DNA of 64,000 bases from Tautonia marina (GCF_009177065.1 NZ_WEZF01000010.1:62001-126000), one strand, 5' to 3'. Shown: positions 6,863-15,638, counted from the stretch's first letter. Numbers and translations are program-made. Notes: a model not told the origin generated them from the letters alone.

Positions 6863-9800
6863 ATGGACAATCCCCTCTCATCAGGCGAGAAAGCCAAAGC
6901 CCGCGACATCCTCGCCGCCATCCGCACGCTCAAGACCGTCGAACGCGAGCAGCGTCCCCCCACCGACGACGAGATGCAGGCCCTCCGCCGATTCGGCGGC
7001 TTCGGGGCGGTGGCCCTCTCCATCTTCTCCGATCCCGTCACTGGCCAGTTCAAGGACGGCTGGCGCGAGATCGGCGAGGAGCTCCGCTCGCTCCTGACCC
7101 CCGAGGAATACGACTCCGCCAAGCGGACGACCTTCTCCCAGTTCTTCACCTCCCCCGTCGTCATGCGGGCCATGCACGACGCCCTTTCGCGTTTGGGCGT
7201 TCCTACCACCGCGACCGTGCTCGAGCCGGGATGCGGGACCGGCAATTTCATGGCTCACGCTCCCGCAGGTCAGCGGTTCATCGGCGTCGAGCTCGACTCC
7301 CTCACCGGCCGCATTGCCCGCGAGCTGCATCCCTCGGCAGATATCCGCATCGAAAACTTCCGCGACTCGAAGCTCCCTCCTCTCGACGCCGTGATCGGCA
7401 ACGTCCCCTTCGCCAACGTCCACCTCGACTTCCACGGCCGGAAGCTCTCCCTCCACGACTTCTGCATCGCCAAGTCGGTCGAGGCCCTGAAGCCCGGCGG
7501 CGTCCTCGCCGTGGTCACCAGCCACTTCACCCTCGACAAGCAGAACGCCGCCGTCCGCGAACTGCTCGCCTCGCAGGCCGACTTCCTCGGGGCCATCCGC
7601 CTGCCGAATGACGCCTTCAAGCGGGAGGGCACGGCGGTCACCACGGACATCCTGTTCCTGCGTAAGCGGGCCCCCGGCCAGGCGCCGAACCACGCGGACC
7701 CGGAATGGCTGGAAACCTCCGAGATCGGCATCGCCGGGGCCGACCTGCCGGTCAACCGCTACTTCCTGAACCACGACGAGATGGTCCTCGGCGACTGGAG
7801 TCGCGAGCACCTGCTCCACGGGGCGGTCGGGTTCAGCGTGAAGTCGAACGGCGACCTGGCCAGCCAGCTCAAGGAGGCCATCGCCCGGTTGCCGCAGGTG
7901 AAGCAGTCCGAGGCGGAGCGGCCGAATCCGCCTCCGGCCGTTCTACTAGACCCCGAAAAACGAGTAGATGTAGTAGAAGTCCAAGTAGAAAAACCAGCCT
8001 TCGTCCCGCCCCCGCCGCTCCGGCATATCACCGAAGGCTCCCTGTTCGTCGGCGACGACAAGGTCATCCGCCAGGTCGAGAACGGAACTGCCGAGCCCGT
8101 CACCTACTGCGGCGTCCTCCTCAGGTCCGACGGCACGCCCCAGGCCCGAAAGATCGGCTCGCTCATCGGGCTGCGCGACCTCGCCCGCCGCGTGCTCCAG
8201 TCCCAGAACGAGGGCTGGCCCGAGGCGAACCGCCAGGAGGCACGCCGGGCGCTCAACGCGGCCTACGACCGATTCGTGGCCCAGTACGGCCCGGTCAATA
8301 AGACCACGTTCACGGAGACCAAGAACGGCACCATCCGCCGCATGCCCAACCTGGTGAAGTTCCGGGAGGACCCGGACGCCATGCTCGTCATGAGCCTCGA
8401 GGAGTACGACGAGGCGACCGGCAAGGCGGAGAAGGCCGCTATCATGAAGCGGGACGTGGTCGGCCCGAAGCCGCCCGTCACGCACGTCGCCTCCGCGGAG
8501 GAAGGGCTGCTGGTCTCGCTGAACGAGCGAGGGGCCGTCGACCTGCCGTTCATCGCCTTGCTCTACGGGAAGCCCGAGGAGGCCGTCGTCGCCGAGCTTG
8601 GCGACCTGATCTTCAAAAACCCTGAGACCGGGAAGTTCGAAGTCGCCGACGACTACCTCTCGGGGAACGTCCGCCACAAGCTCGCCGTCGCCGAGAAGGC
8701 AGGGCCGGGGTATGCCCGGAACGTCGAGGCCCTGCGCTCAGTCCAGCCCGAGGACGTGCTACCCGGCGACATCGACGCGAACCTGGGCGCCCCATGGATC
8801 CCCGAGAAGGACATCAAGGCGTTCGCTGAGGAGCTCTTCGGCGGCTCGTTCACCGTCGGACACCTGAAGAAGGATGCCGTCTGGAGCCTGGAGCCCGACT
8901 ACCGGGCCATCCAGTCGGTCGCGGCCACCGCCGACTTCGGGACCGGCCGGATCAACGGCACGGAGCTGCTCGCCCAGGCCTTGAACCTGAAATCACCGGT
9001 CATCTACGACACGATCCGCGGCGTCAACGGCGACGAGCGGGTCCTGAACCCGACCGAGACGCAGGCCGCCAAGGAGAAGCAGAAGCTCATCAAGGAGCGG
9101 TTCAAGTCGTGGATCTTCGCCGACCCCGACCGCACCGAGCGGCTGGTGAGGATCTACAACGACACCTACAACAACATCCGGCCACGGCTGTTCGATGGCA
9201 GCCATCTAGATTTTCCGGGGATGAGCAGGGCGATCACGCTCAAGCCCCATCAGGTCGACGCGGTCTGGCGGTGCATGACGGCGGGGAACACGCTGCTCGC
9301 GCACGCCGTCGGAGCGGGCAAGGCCCAGCCACTCGACGCGAAAGTCCTGACACCAACTGGCTGGGTGCGGATGGGCAACCTCCGGCCGGGGGATAAGGTA
9401 ATCGCGGGCGATGGCACCGTGACGCAGGTCACTGGAGTTTTCCCGCAAGGTGAGAAGGCAATCTGGCGGGTTGCCTTCTCCGATGGCTCATCTACGCGAG
9501 CATGCGGAGAGCATCTCTGGCTGACCCAGACGAGTGCGGAACGGCAGCGATGGAATGAGGCGAAGCGCGAAGGGCATGTCACCGTCAAGGGGCAACCCAA
9601 AGTCAGAACTACGGAGGAGCTAGCCCGAACTATTCACGAACGGCACTACGTGCCGCTGACCGGCCCGGTTGAATTCACTGCCGTTGAGTTGCCACTCGAC
9701 CCATACACCCTCGGCGTGCTCATCGGCGACGCATCCTTCCGCCAGTTCTCGGTCCAACTGGCAGTCCCCGAGTCCGTTCAACTCGATTACCTCGCGCTGC

Positions 9801-12800
9801 CCGCTGGCGTGACGGCGAAGACCTGGTCGAAGCCGGGGAAGTGTCCCGTCGCGTGGATGGTCGCGGGCGGCGTCAGGCCGAACCCGCTCAACAAGATCAT
9901 CCGTGAGCTTGGGCTGTGGAACTTGAAGAGCCGCGACAAGTTCATCCCTAACGACTACCTCTACGCCTCCCCGGCCGACCGCCTGGGGATGATCCAGGGC
10001 CTGATGGATGCCGACGGTGGGGTGGTGGGGCGGACGGCCCGGTACACCAGCTACTCGGAGAGATTGGCCGACGGAATGGTCGCGCTGGTGAGGAGCTTGG
10101 GCGGCATCCCGCACAAGCGCATCATGGAAGGCGCTGCGCCAGGAAGCGTCAAATTCACCGTAGACGTAAAGCTGCCTGATGGAATGGTTCCATTTCGGCT
10201 GAAGCGAAAGGTGCTAGCCTGGAAGGGGTCCACAATAAATCGCCGCACCCCGAAGCGGTGCATCGTCTCTATATCCCCTGACGGGGTCGCACCCTCCCAG
10301 TGTATCGCAGTAGCCCACCCGTCGCGCCTCTACATCACGGATGATTTCATCGTCACCCACAACACCTACGAGATGTGCGCCGCCGGAATGAAGATGAAGC
10401 AGGCTGGCATCATTAAAAAACCGATGTACTGCATCGCGAACAACATGCTGGAGCAGTTCGCTCGCGAATTCCTCCAGTTATATCCTGATGCCAAGCTTCT
10501 CGTCGCGACCAAGGAGGATTTCACGCGAGAAAAGCGAAAACTCCTGACGGCTCGGATCGCTTCAGGAGACTGGGATGGCATCATCACCACTCATTCGAGC
10601 TTCGAGCGGATTGGTATGTCGCGTGAGTTCCAAGAGCGGTTCCTGCGCGATCAGATCAAAGAATACGAAGATCTCCTGATTGACAAGGCCACGCTGGGCC
10701 GGAACATCACGAAGACGCTAGAAAAGCAAAAAGTGGCGAGGGAAGAAAAGCTCAAAGCTCTTCTGGCTGAGGACAAGAAGGACAGTGGTTTGGTCTTCGA
10801 TGAGTTGGGGATTGACCACCTGTTCGTAGACGAGTCGGCGATGAGTTTCAAAAACCTCGAAACTCCCACCAAGATGGAGCGTGTCGCAGGCATCCAGACC
10901 AGCGGCTCCGAACGGGCCTTTGATCTGTACATGAAGTGCCGCTACCTCGACGAACGCCACCCTGGCCACGGCGTCACGTTCGCCACAGGCACGCCGATCA
11001 CGAATACCATGGTCGAGATGTACACCAACCAGCGGTTCCTCGACCCCGAGGGGCTCCGCTCGCGCGGCATCGAGCACTTCGACGCTTGGGCCGCCACGTT
11101 CGGCGAGGTTGTGGACTCCATGGAGATCTCGCCCGACGGTGCATCGCTCCGGCCCCGCAGCCGCTTCGCGAAGTTCGTGAACCTGCCCGAGCTGGTCCAG
11201 ATGTTCCGCGCCTTCGCCGACGTGCAGACGGCGGAGATGCTGGACCTGCCCCGGCCGAAGCTTGAAGGCGGGAAGCCCCAGACCATGGCCTGCCCCATGT
11301 CCGAGGAGCAGAAGGGTTTGCAGGCGGGGCTCATCAAGCGGTACGACCGCATCCGCAACGAGAAGGTCGATCCACGCGAGGACAACGCCCTGGCGATCAC
11401 CACGGACGGCCGCAAGCTGGCCCTCGACGGCCGGATGCTCGGGACCGGGGGCGACTTCCCGGAGTCGAAGATCAACGCCCTGGTCAGGAACGTGGCCCGG
11501 ATCTGGAACGCGACCGCCGAGAAACGCGGCACGCAGATGGTCTTCTGCGACATGGGCGTGAACGCAAACCCGTTCTCGGCCTACGACGAGATCGTGGAGA
11601 AGTTGGTCGACCACGGCATCCCACGGGCCCAGATCGCCGTGATCGGCGATGCCGACACCGACGCGAAGAAGCAGGCACTGTTCGAGAAGGTCCGTCAGGG
11701 CACCGTTCGCGTGCTCCTGGGCTCGACGTCCAAGATGGGCACGGGCACCAACGTCCAGAAGCGACTGGTGGCCCTCCATCACCTCGACGCCCCCTGGAAG
11801 CCCGCCGAGGTCGAGCAGCGAGACGGCCGCATCCTCCGTCAGGGCAATGAGAACTCCGAGGTGGCCATCTACCGATACGTCACCGAGGGTTCGTTCGACG
11901 CCTACATGTGGCAGGCGTTGGAGACCAAGGCCCGATTCATCGCCCAGGTGATGAGCGGCGACTGCGCGGTCAGGAAGGCCGAGGACATCGGCGGCCAGGA
12001 GCTGAGCTATGCCGAGGTGAAGGCCATCGCCTCGGGCAACCCGGCCGTGCTGACGCTGGCCGAGGCCGACGCCGAGCTCCAGCGGCTGGCTATTCTGCGG
12101 AAGAACCACCTGGACGAGCAGTACCGCGCAAGGCAGTCGGTCAGGGACCTCCCCGACGACATCCGGCGGCTGGAGAAGCGGCTGGAGGGCTTGGAGGCCG
12201 ACAAGGCGACACTCGCGAAGAGCGAGGCTGTTCCGTCGCAGGAGGCAGTCGCCGATCGCATGAAGCGGATGCCGGAGAAGGTGAGCGAGACCTACCGCAC
12301 CCCGCTCGGGCGATACCGCGGACTGGAGGCCAGCCTGATCCTGCACCCGCTCGGCGGGACGGAGGTCGTGCTGGACGGGGCGACCCGACGCCGGGAGACG
12401 CTGCTGCGGGACAACCCCGGCCCGCGTGCCGTGCTGAACGCGCTGGAACGGCTGGCGAACAGCTATGACTACGATTGCCGGAGCCACCGGGCGGAGATCG
12501 GTGTGAGGCAGGGCCAGCTCAAGGACTACGAGGCCCGCCTCGGAAAACCGTTCGAACATGCCGACTACATGAGCCAGCTGGCGGGCCTTCGCGACCTGCT
12601 CAAGGCCGGCCTCTCGGAGAACCCACCCGAGGGCATCCCTCCCGCCGGCGAGGTGGCCGAGAAGATCAAGGCGTTGCGGGAGGCGAACACCGTCGAGGCC
12701 GCCCCCGAGCGTGCGGTGAGGAAGGCCGCAAGGGCCGAGAGGCCGGTGACAGCCCGGCTCAGGGAAAAGCTGGCCGAGCAGCAGGCGGCCGAGGTGCCAG

Positions 12801-12967
12801 CTTCGGTCGAGGCCAACCCGGAGCCGGACGCAGCCCAGCCCGAGCCTGTTCAGGCGCCAGAGCACGTGGTCGTCCCCATGCCGGACCGGGTGAGGCTGAC
12901 GAACGGCCACGCCAAGGCGGTGGTCAGCCGCCGCCAGGCGAAGGCGGAGCAGTTGAGACTGTTCTGA
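6863..12967 (+). CDS. DarB-like DNA methyltransferase-SNF2 helicase, split by an intein
   Basis: The precursor has 2034 residues from the ATG at 6863, which has an AAGGAGG site; starts further upstream add only low-complexity sequence. An N-terminal adenine-type methyltransferase shows motif I (VLEPGCGTGNF, ~residue 119) and motif IV in the variant form GNVPFA (~176). A SNF2-type helicase follows with Walker A GAGK/T (Lys820), interrupted by the intein (residues 821-1167). It continues with Walker B-like VDESAMSF (~1321), ATGTPITNT (~1373) and motif VI QRDGRILRQGN (~1651). The Arg/Glu-rich C-terminus is coiled. This architecture matches the phage P1 DarB type and related mobile-element proteins that protect incoming DNA from restriction. 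After splicing, the mature protein would be 1687 residues. Confidence 0.85.
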   Translation: MDNPLSSGEKAKARDILAAIRTLKTVEREQRPPTDDEMQALRRFGGFGAVALSIFSDPVTGQFKDGWREIGEELRSLLTPEEYDSAKRTTFSQFFTSPVVMRAMHDALSRLGVPTTATVLEPGCGTGNFMAHAPAGQRFIGVELDSLTGRIARELHPSADIRIENFRDSKLPPLDAVIGNVPFANVHLDFHGRKLSLHDFCIAKSVEALKPGGVLAVVTSHFTLDKQNAAVRELLASQADFLGAIRLPNDAFKREGTAVTTDILFLRKRAPGQAPNHADPEWLETSEIGIAGADLPVNRYFLNHDEMVLGDWSREHLLHGAVGFSVKSNGDLASQLKEAIARLPQVKQSEAERPNPPPAVLLDPEKRVDVVEVQVEKPAFVPPPPLRHITEGSLFVGDDKVIRQVENGTAEPVTYCGVLLRSDGTPQARKIGSLIGLRDLARRVLQSQNEGWPEANRQEARRALNAAYDRFVAQYGPVNKTTFTETKNGTIRRMPNLVKFREDPDAMLVMSLEEYDEATGKAEKAAIMKRDVVGPKPPVTHVASAEEGLLVSLNERGAVDLPFIALLYGKPEEAVVAELGDLIFKNPETGKFEVADDYLSGNVRHKLAVAEKAGPGYARNVEALRSVQPEDVLPGDIDANLGAPWIPEKDIKAFAEELFGGSFTVGHLKKDAVWSLEPDYRAIQSVAATADFGTGRINGTELLAQALNLKSPVIYDTIRGVNGDERVLNPTETQAAKEKQKLIKERFKSWIFADPDRTERLVRIYNDTYNNIRPRLFDGSHLDFPGMSRAITLKPHQVDAVWRCMTAGNTLLAHAVGAGKAQPLDAKVLTPTGWVRMGNLRPGDKVIAGDGTVTQVTGVFPQGEKAIWRVAFSDGSSTRACGEHLWLTQTSAERQRWNEAKREGHVTVKGQPKVRTTEELARTIHERHYVPLTGPVEFTAVELPLDPYTLGVLIGDASFRQFSVQLAVPESVQLDYLALPAGVTAKTWSKPGKCPVAWMVAGGVRPNPLNKIIRELGLWNLKSRDKFIPNDYLYASPADRLGMIQGLMDADGGVVGRTARYTSYSERLADGMVALVRSLGGIPHKRIMEGAAPGSVKFTVDVKLPDGMVPFRLKRKVLAWKGSTINRRTPKRCIVSISPDGVAPSQCIAVAHPSRLYITDDFIVTHNTYEMCAAGMKMKQAGIIKKPMYCIANNMLEQFAREFLQLYPDAKLLVATKEDFTREKRKLLTARIASGDWDGIITTHSSFERIGMSREFQERFLRDQIKEYEDLLIDKATLGRNITKTLEKQKVAREEKLKALLAEDKKDSGLVFDELGIDHLFVDESAMSFKNLETPTKMERVAGIQTSGSERAFDLYMKCRYLDERHPGHGVTFATGTPITNTMVEMYTNQRFLDPEGLRSRGIEHFDAWAATFGEVVDSMEISPDGASLRPRSRFAKFVNLPELVQMFRAFADVQTAEMLDLPRPKLEGGKPQTMACPMSEEQKGLQAGLIKRYDRIRNEKVDPREDNALAITTDGRKLALDGRMLGTGGDFPESKINALVRNVARIWNATAEKRGTQMVFCDMGVNANPFSAYDEIVEKLVDHGIPRAQIAVIGDADTDAKKQALFEKVRQGTVRVLLGSTSKMGTGTNVQKRLVALHHLDAPWKPAEVEQRDGRILRQGNENSEVAIYRYVTEGSFDAYMWQALETKARFIAQVMSGDCAVRKAEDIGGQELSYAEVKAIASGNPAVLTLAEADAELQRLAILRKNHLDEQYRARQSVRDLPDDIRRLEKRLEGLEADKATLAKSEAVPSQEAVADRMKRMPEKVSETYRTPLGRYRGLEASLILHPLGGTEVVLDGATRRRETLLRDNPGPRAVLNALERLANSYDYDCRSHRAEIGVRQGQLKDYEARLGKPFEHADYMSQLAGLRDLLKAGLSENPPEGIPPAGEVAEKIKALREANTVEAAPERAVRKAARAERPVTARLREKLAEQQAAEVPASVEANPEPDAAQPEPVQAPEHVVVPMPDRVRLTNGHAKAVVSRRQAKAEQLRLF
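9323..10363 (+). mobile_element. class 3 intein with LAGLIDADG homing endonuclease
   Basis: Residues 821-1167 of the precursor (347 aa) lie exactly between Lys and Thr of the helicase Walker A motif; removal restores GAGKT. The intein starts with Ala (AQPLDAKVLTPTGWVRMGNL) and ends in THN before the +1 Thr. Block B has His at position 10 and Trp at 12 (CGEHLWLT), block F has Cys at position 4 (SQCIAV), and block G has Thr before His-Asn. That is the Trp-Cys-Thr triad defining class 3 inteins, which branch on the internal Cys instead of residue 1. The homing endonuclease motifs are LGVLIGDAS and GLMDADGGV, both keeping their acidic residues, so homing may still be active. Boundaries are precise to the codon. 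Confidence 0.93.
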
Positions 12968-14062
12968 TCATGCCGACTGGAACGGCAGAAGGAGCTGCTG
13001 GCCAGGGCGTGGCGACGACTCTGTATCCAGCGAGGAGATGGTCACGCCGAGCAGCCGGATACCTTTGCTGACCGGGAAGAGCGGCTCGGTGAGCGCGAAG
13101 ACCAGCTCCTCGAGCATGGCCCGCGATGCGACCGTTTCATCGAGGGTCCGGCTGCGGGTGATCTGCTGGAAGTCGGCGTACTTGGCCTTGAGAGTCACCG
13201 TCCGCCCCCGGATGGTCGCGTTCTCGCAGTACGTCCAGACCTTGCTGATGAGCGGATCGAGGGCGGCTCGGGCCTCCTCGGGCGTGAAGATGTCGGTGCT
13301 GAACGTCGTCTCCGCGCCGACGGACTTTCTGACGCGATCGGGGGAGACGCGCCGCTCGTCGATGCCCCTGGCCAGCCAGTAGTAATACGGGCCCGCCTTG
13401 CCGAAATGCTCCTGCAGGAATTCCAGAGTCTGGGCCTTGAGGTCGATGCCGGTGTAGATCCCGAGCCCCTCCATCTTCGCCTGCGTCGCGGGGCCGATCC
13501 CGTGGAACTTCCCCACCGGCAGGGCCTCGACGTAGCCCGGCCCCATCTTCGGCGTGATGACGAACAGGCCGTCGGGCTTGTTCTCATCGGAGGCCATCTT
13601 GGCCAGAAACTTGTTGTAGGAGACGCCGGCGGAGGCGGTCAGGCCCGTCTCGGCGCGGATCCTGGCCCGGATCTCCTCGGCGATGTTGGTCGCCGATGCC
13701 ATGGCCTTCAGGTTCTCGGTGACGTCGAGATAGGCCTCGTCGAGCGAGAGCGGCTCGACGAGCGGCGTGTACTCGGCGAAGATGGCGCGGATCTGGTGCG
13801 ACACCGCCCGATAGATGTCGAACCGCGGCTTCACGAAGATCAGCTCGGGGCATTTCCGCTTCGCCGTGACCGAGGGCATCGCAGACCGGACGCCGAACCG
13901 GCGGGCCTCGTAGCTCGCGGCCGCGACCACGCCCCGCTCGTGCGAGCCGCCGACAGCGATGGGCTGCCCGCGTAGCTCGAGATTGTCACGCTGCTCCACA
14001 GACGCGTAGAAGGCGTCCATGTCGACGTGAATGACCTTCCGCTGCCGATCAGGCCCGACCAC
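12968..14062 (-). CDS. dinB: DNA polymerase IV / Y-family polymerase
   Basis: This Y-family translesion polymerase carries VIHVDMDAFYASVEQ (first catalytic Asp), ERGVVAAASYEARRFGVRS and the palm motif SLDEAYLDVT (Asp-Glu), then the helix-hairpin-helix region FHGIGPATQAKMEGLGI and the little-finger domain. Its C-terminus ends in QLLLPF, resembling a beta-clamp binding motif. A GTG at 14062 gives 364 residues, the usual length. The frame is open to 14278, but that longer form would run through the tRNA-Phe gene and is unlikely. It is convergent with the methylase-helicase gene (one base between stops). It probably serves mutagenic repair or replication of the element. Confidence 0.9.
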   Translation of the reverse strand: MVGPDRQRKVIHVDMDAFYASVEQRDNLELRGQPIAVGGSHERGVVAAASYEARRFGVRSAMPSVTAKRKCPELIFVKPRFDIYRAVSHQIRAIFAEYTPLVEPLSLDEAYLDVTENLKAMASATNIAEEIRARIRAETGLTASAGVSYNKFLAKMASDENKPDGLFVITPKMGPGYVEALPVGKFHGIGPATQAKMEGLGIYTGIDLKAQTLEFLQEHFGKAGPYYYWLARGIDERRVSPDRVRKSVGAETTFSTDIFTPEEARAALDPLISKVWTYCENATIRGRTVTLKAKYADFQQITRSRTLDETVASRAMLEELVFALTEPLFPVSKGIRLLGVTISSLDTESSPRPGQQLLLPFQSA

Positions 14063-14239
14063 GTTCGCTTCCCCGGGCTTGATGACCTCGCTTCGCCCTT
14101 CCCTCTCTCGAATCGGCCCGGCGCTGGCCGGTTCATCACCACGCCGACCGGTCTCGTCAGTAACCCTATCACGCAAATGGCCACTAGTGAACAGGCGAGC
14201 CTGCGCGATAGGCCGACTTGGCGACCACGATGCGGGGAT

Positions 14240-14316
14240 TGGTGGGAACGGCTGGGATCGAACCAGCGACGCCAGCATCTTCAGTGCTGCGCTCTACCTA
14301 ACTGAGCGACGTTCAC
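14240..14316 (-). tRNA. tRNA-Phe (GAA)
   Basis: On the minus strand the gene reads GTGAACG at the 5' end and CGTTCCC-A-CCA at the 3' end, with CCA encoded. The D arm is GCTCAGTTAGGTAGAGC, the anticodon loop CTGAAGA (anticodon GAA), and the T arm GCTGG-TTCGATC-CCAGC. The acceptor stem has a mismatch at positions 2-71 (U-C). It is the last of four tRNA genes on this strand. Confidence 0.88.
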
Positions 14317-14328
14317 AGGATTTGATAT

Positions 14329-14404
14329 TGGCACCAGTAGCGCGACTCGAACGCGCTCCGCACGGTTTTGGAGACCGGCATGCTAACCCTCACAACCTAC
14401 TGAT
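14329..14404 (-). tRNA. tRNA-Trp (CCA), divergent
   Basis: The acceptor stem ATCAGTA/TACTGGT pairs fully (one T-G wobble), with discriminator G and encoded CCA. The anticodon loop is CTCCAAA (anticodon CCA, codon UGG). The T arm is GCGCG-TTCGAGT-CGCGC. The D arm is unusual: positions 8-9 are GG and the D stem has only about three good pairs (TGT/GCA). The anticodon stem has one C-T mismatch at its top. Such deviations are typical of phage-borne tRNAs. Confidence 0.75.
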
Positions 14405-14437
14405 GTGAGGTCACCAGCTAAATCGAGGTCGTGGGAA

Positions 14438-14521
14438 TGGTAGGGCGGGCAGGATTCGAACCTGCGAAGCCGAAGCGACGGTTTTACAGACCGCTTCCTT
14501 TGTCCGCTTGGATACCGCCCC
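14438..14521 (-). tRNA. tRNA-Tyr (GTA)
   Basis: This 84-nt class II tRNA has acceptor GGGGCGG/CCGCCCT (G-U at the end pair), anticodon loop CTGTAAA (anticodon GTA) and a long variable arm (about CGTCGCTTCGGCTTC). The T arm is GCAGG-TTCGAAT-CCTGC and CCA is encoded. The long variable arm is normal for bacterial tRNA-Tyr. Confidence 0.9.
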
Positions 14522-14570
14522 GTAAGGGCGGCAATATCGAGATCCGTTGTCCATATGCCTAGCCAATAAT

Positions 14571-14647
14571 TGGTAGCGGGAGCCAGATTTGAACTGGCGT
14601 CCTCCAGGTTATGAGCCTGGCGAGCTACCGGACTGCTCCACCCCGCT
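14571..14647 (-). tRNA. tRNA-Met (CAT), initiator-like body
   Basis: The anticodon loop is CTCATAA (CAT). The D stem GAGC/GCTC gives the A11-U24 pair typical of bacterial initiator tRNAs, and the body GTGGAGCAGTCCGGTAGCTC closely resembles tRNA-fMet. However, the 1-72 pair is A-T and paired, not the C-A mismatch of initiators, and the anticodon stem ends AGG/CCT instead of GGG/CCC. It may be an initiator-derived tRNA used as an elongator (or Ile2 if C34 is modified). CCA is encoded. It is the first gene of the four-tRNA cluster. Confidence 0.85.
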
Positions 14648-14690
14648 TCGATGACCATATGGCATCTGCTGTCTTGGCGCAAGCACTATG

Positions 14691-14718
14691 TTGCAAGCTG
14701 CCGCTGTCCTGTTAAGAT
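14691..14718 (+). promoter_or_regulatory. possible sigma-70-type promoter for the gene at 14764
   Basis: TTGCAA at 14691-14696 and TAAGAT at 14713-14718 are separated by 16 nt, about 45 nt before the ATG at 14764. It lies in the divergent region between the tRNA cluster and the + strand gene block. It is a sequence match only. Confidence 0.35.
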
Positions 14719-14763
14719 GGGCAATCTGTCGACCACAGTCGCCCTCCCAACCCTGAGGCTCCC

Positions 14764-15231
14764 ATGGCCAAGAGAGCAGCGAAGGCCGCCCCCAAGCGCA
14801 TCGAGCCCGAGGACGAGAGCCAGGACATCGAGGAGCAGGTGGCCATCGAGTCGCAGGAGCCCGATGAATCCGGCGTCAAGGGGATGACCAAAGCCGAAGC
14901 GATCCGCCGGGCCCTAGCTGCCGGACACGAGGGGCCTCAGGAGGGCACCGCGTATATCCTTAAGGAATTCGGGATCGAGGTCGCGCCACAGCATTTCAGC
15001 GCCACGAAGTCGCAGATGAAGAGCCGGGAGACCAGCAAGAAGTACAAGCCGGGGCGAAAGTCCAAGGCAGCGGCCCCCAGCCAGGGGGTCGAGGGCTACC
15101 TGGCCCCGCCTCCGAAGCAGGCGCCCTCGGGCGGAGAACCCGACCTGCTTGAGGCCATGGAGGCCATGAAGCCGCTGGTCGCCAGCCTCGGCGCCGAGAA
15201 GGTCAAGCGCATCGTGGACCTGCTGGGGTAG
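14764..15231 (+). CDS. planctomycete winged-helix-like hypothetical protein
   Basis: This 155-residue protein has an Ala/Lys-rich, then acidic, N-terminal tail (MAKRAAKAAPKRIEPEDE). A central domain of about 50 residues follows (GMTKAEAIRRALAAGHEG, then ...AYILKEFGIEVAPQHFSATK), and the C-terminal helix ends in KVKRIVDLLG. The central pattern resembles small planctomycete proteins in which a KSEAVRRAL-type helix and a KEFGIE-type helix form a putative DNA-binding winged-helix. It is followed within 1 nt by the transporter gene, so the two are probably co-transcribed. A role as a DNA-associated or regulatory protein is inference. Confidence 0.65.
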   Translation: MAKRAAKAAPKRIEPEDESQDIEEQVAIESQEPDESGVKGMTKAEAIRRALAAGHEGPQEGTAYILKEFGIEVAPQHFSATKSQMKSRETSKKYKPGRKSKAAAPSQGVEGYLAPPPKQAPSGGEPDLLEAMEAMKPLVASLGAEKVKRIVDLLG

Positions 15232-15232
15232 C

Positions 15233-15574
15233 GTGCCTGTGAAGGGCTATCTCCCCATCCTGGTCACCGTCGGATTCAGCGCCGTCGGCGTGCTGGGCGA
15301 CTACCTGCTCAAGCTCGCCAGCGCCCAGAAGGCCCCGCTGCGCTCCGGCTGGTTCTACGTCGGCTTCGCCGTCTACGCCTCGACCGCGTTCGGCTGGGTC
15401 TACGTGATGCGGCACCTGAAGCTGGCGACCATCGGCGTCGTCTACTCGGTCTCGATGATCCTGCTGCTGACGGCCATCGGGGCCTTCGCCTTCAGGGAGT
15501 CGCTCAACGCCTACGAGGTCATCGGGCTCGTCATGGCCGTCGCCTCGCTGGTCTTGCTGATGCGGTTCGCCTGA
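15233..15574 (+). CDS. SMR/EamA-like four-helix membrane transporter
   Basis: This 113-residue protein starts at a GTG one base after the preceding stop. It has four predicted transmembrane helices: about residues 7-26, 40-57, 63-83 and 90-111 (for example ATIGVVYSVSMILLLTAIGA). Length and topology match the small multidrug resistance / EmrE-like superfamily. The conserved acidic residue of drug exporters in helix 1 (Glu14 in EmrE) may be replaced by Asp in GVLGDYLLKLAS. Substrate could be a cation, a lipid-linked sugar or guanidinium; it cannot be told from sequence. It works as a dimer in this family. Confidence 0.75.
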   Translation: MPVKGYLPILVTVGFSAVGVLGDYLLKLASAQKAPLRSGWFYVGFAVYASTAFGWVYVMRHLKLATIGVVYSVSMILLLTAIGAFAFRESLNAYEVIGLVMAVASLVLLMRFA

Positions 15575-15638
15575 TGAGTCGATCCGCTTACGCGGTCTGT
15601 TTCGAGATCGGCTACCCCTCCCCGGACCATCCACAGCC

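Noticed and set aside
10718-12910. 730-codon - strand frame opposite the helicase C-terminal half
   Set aside because: Antisense of SNF2 motifs; no recognisable protein features.
12968-14278. Long form of the DinB gene starting at 14278
   Set aside because: It would run through the tRNA-Phe gene (14240-14316) and adds ~70 residues with no polymerase homology; the GTG at 14062 fits family length.
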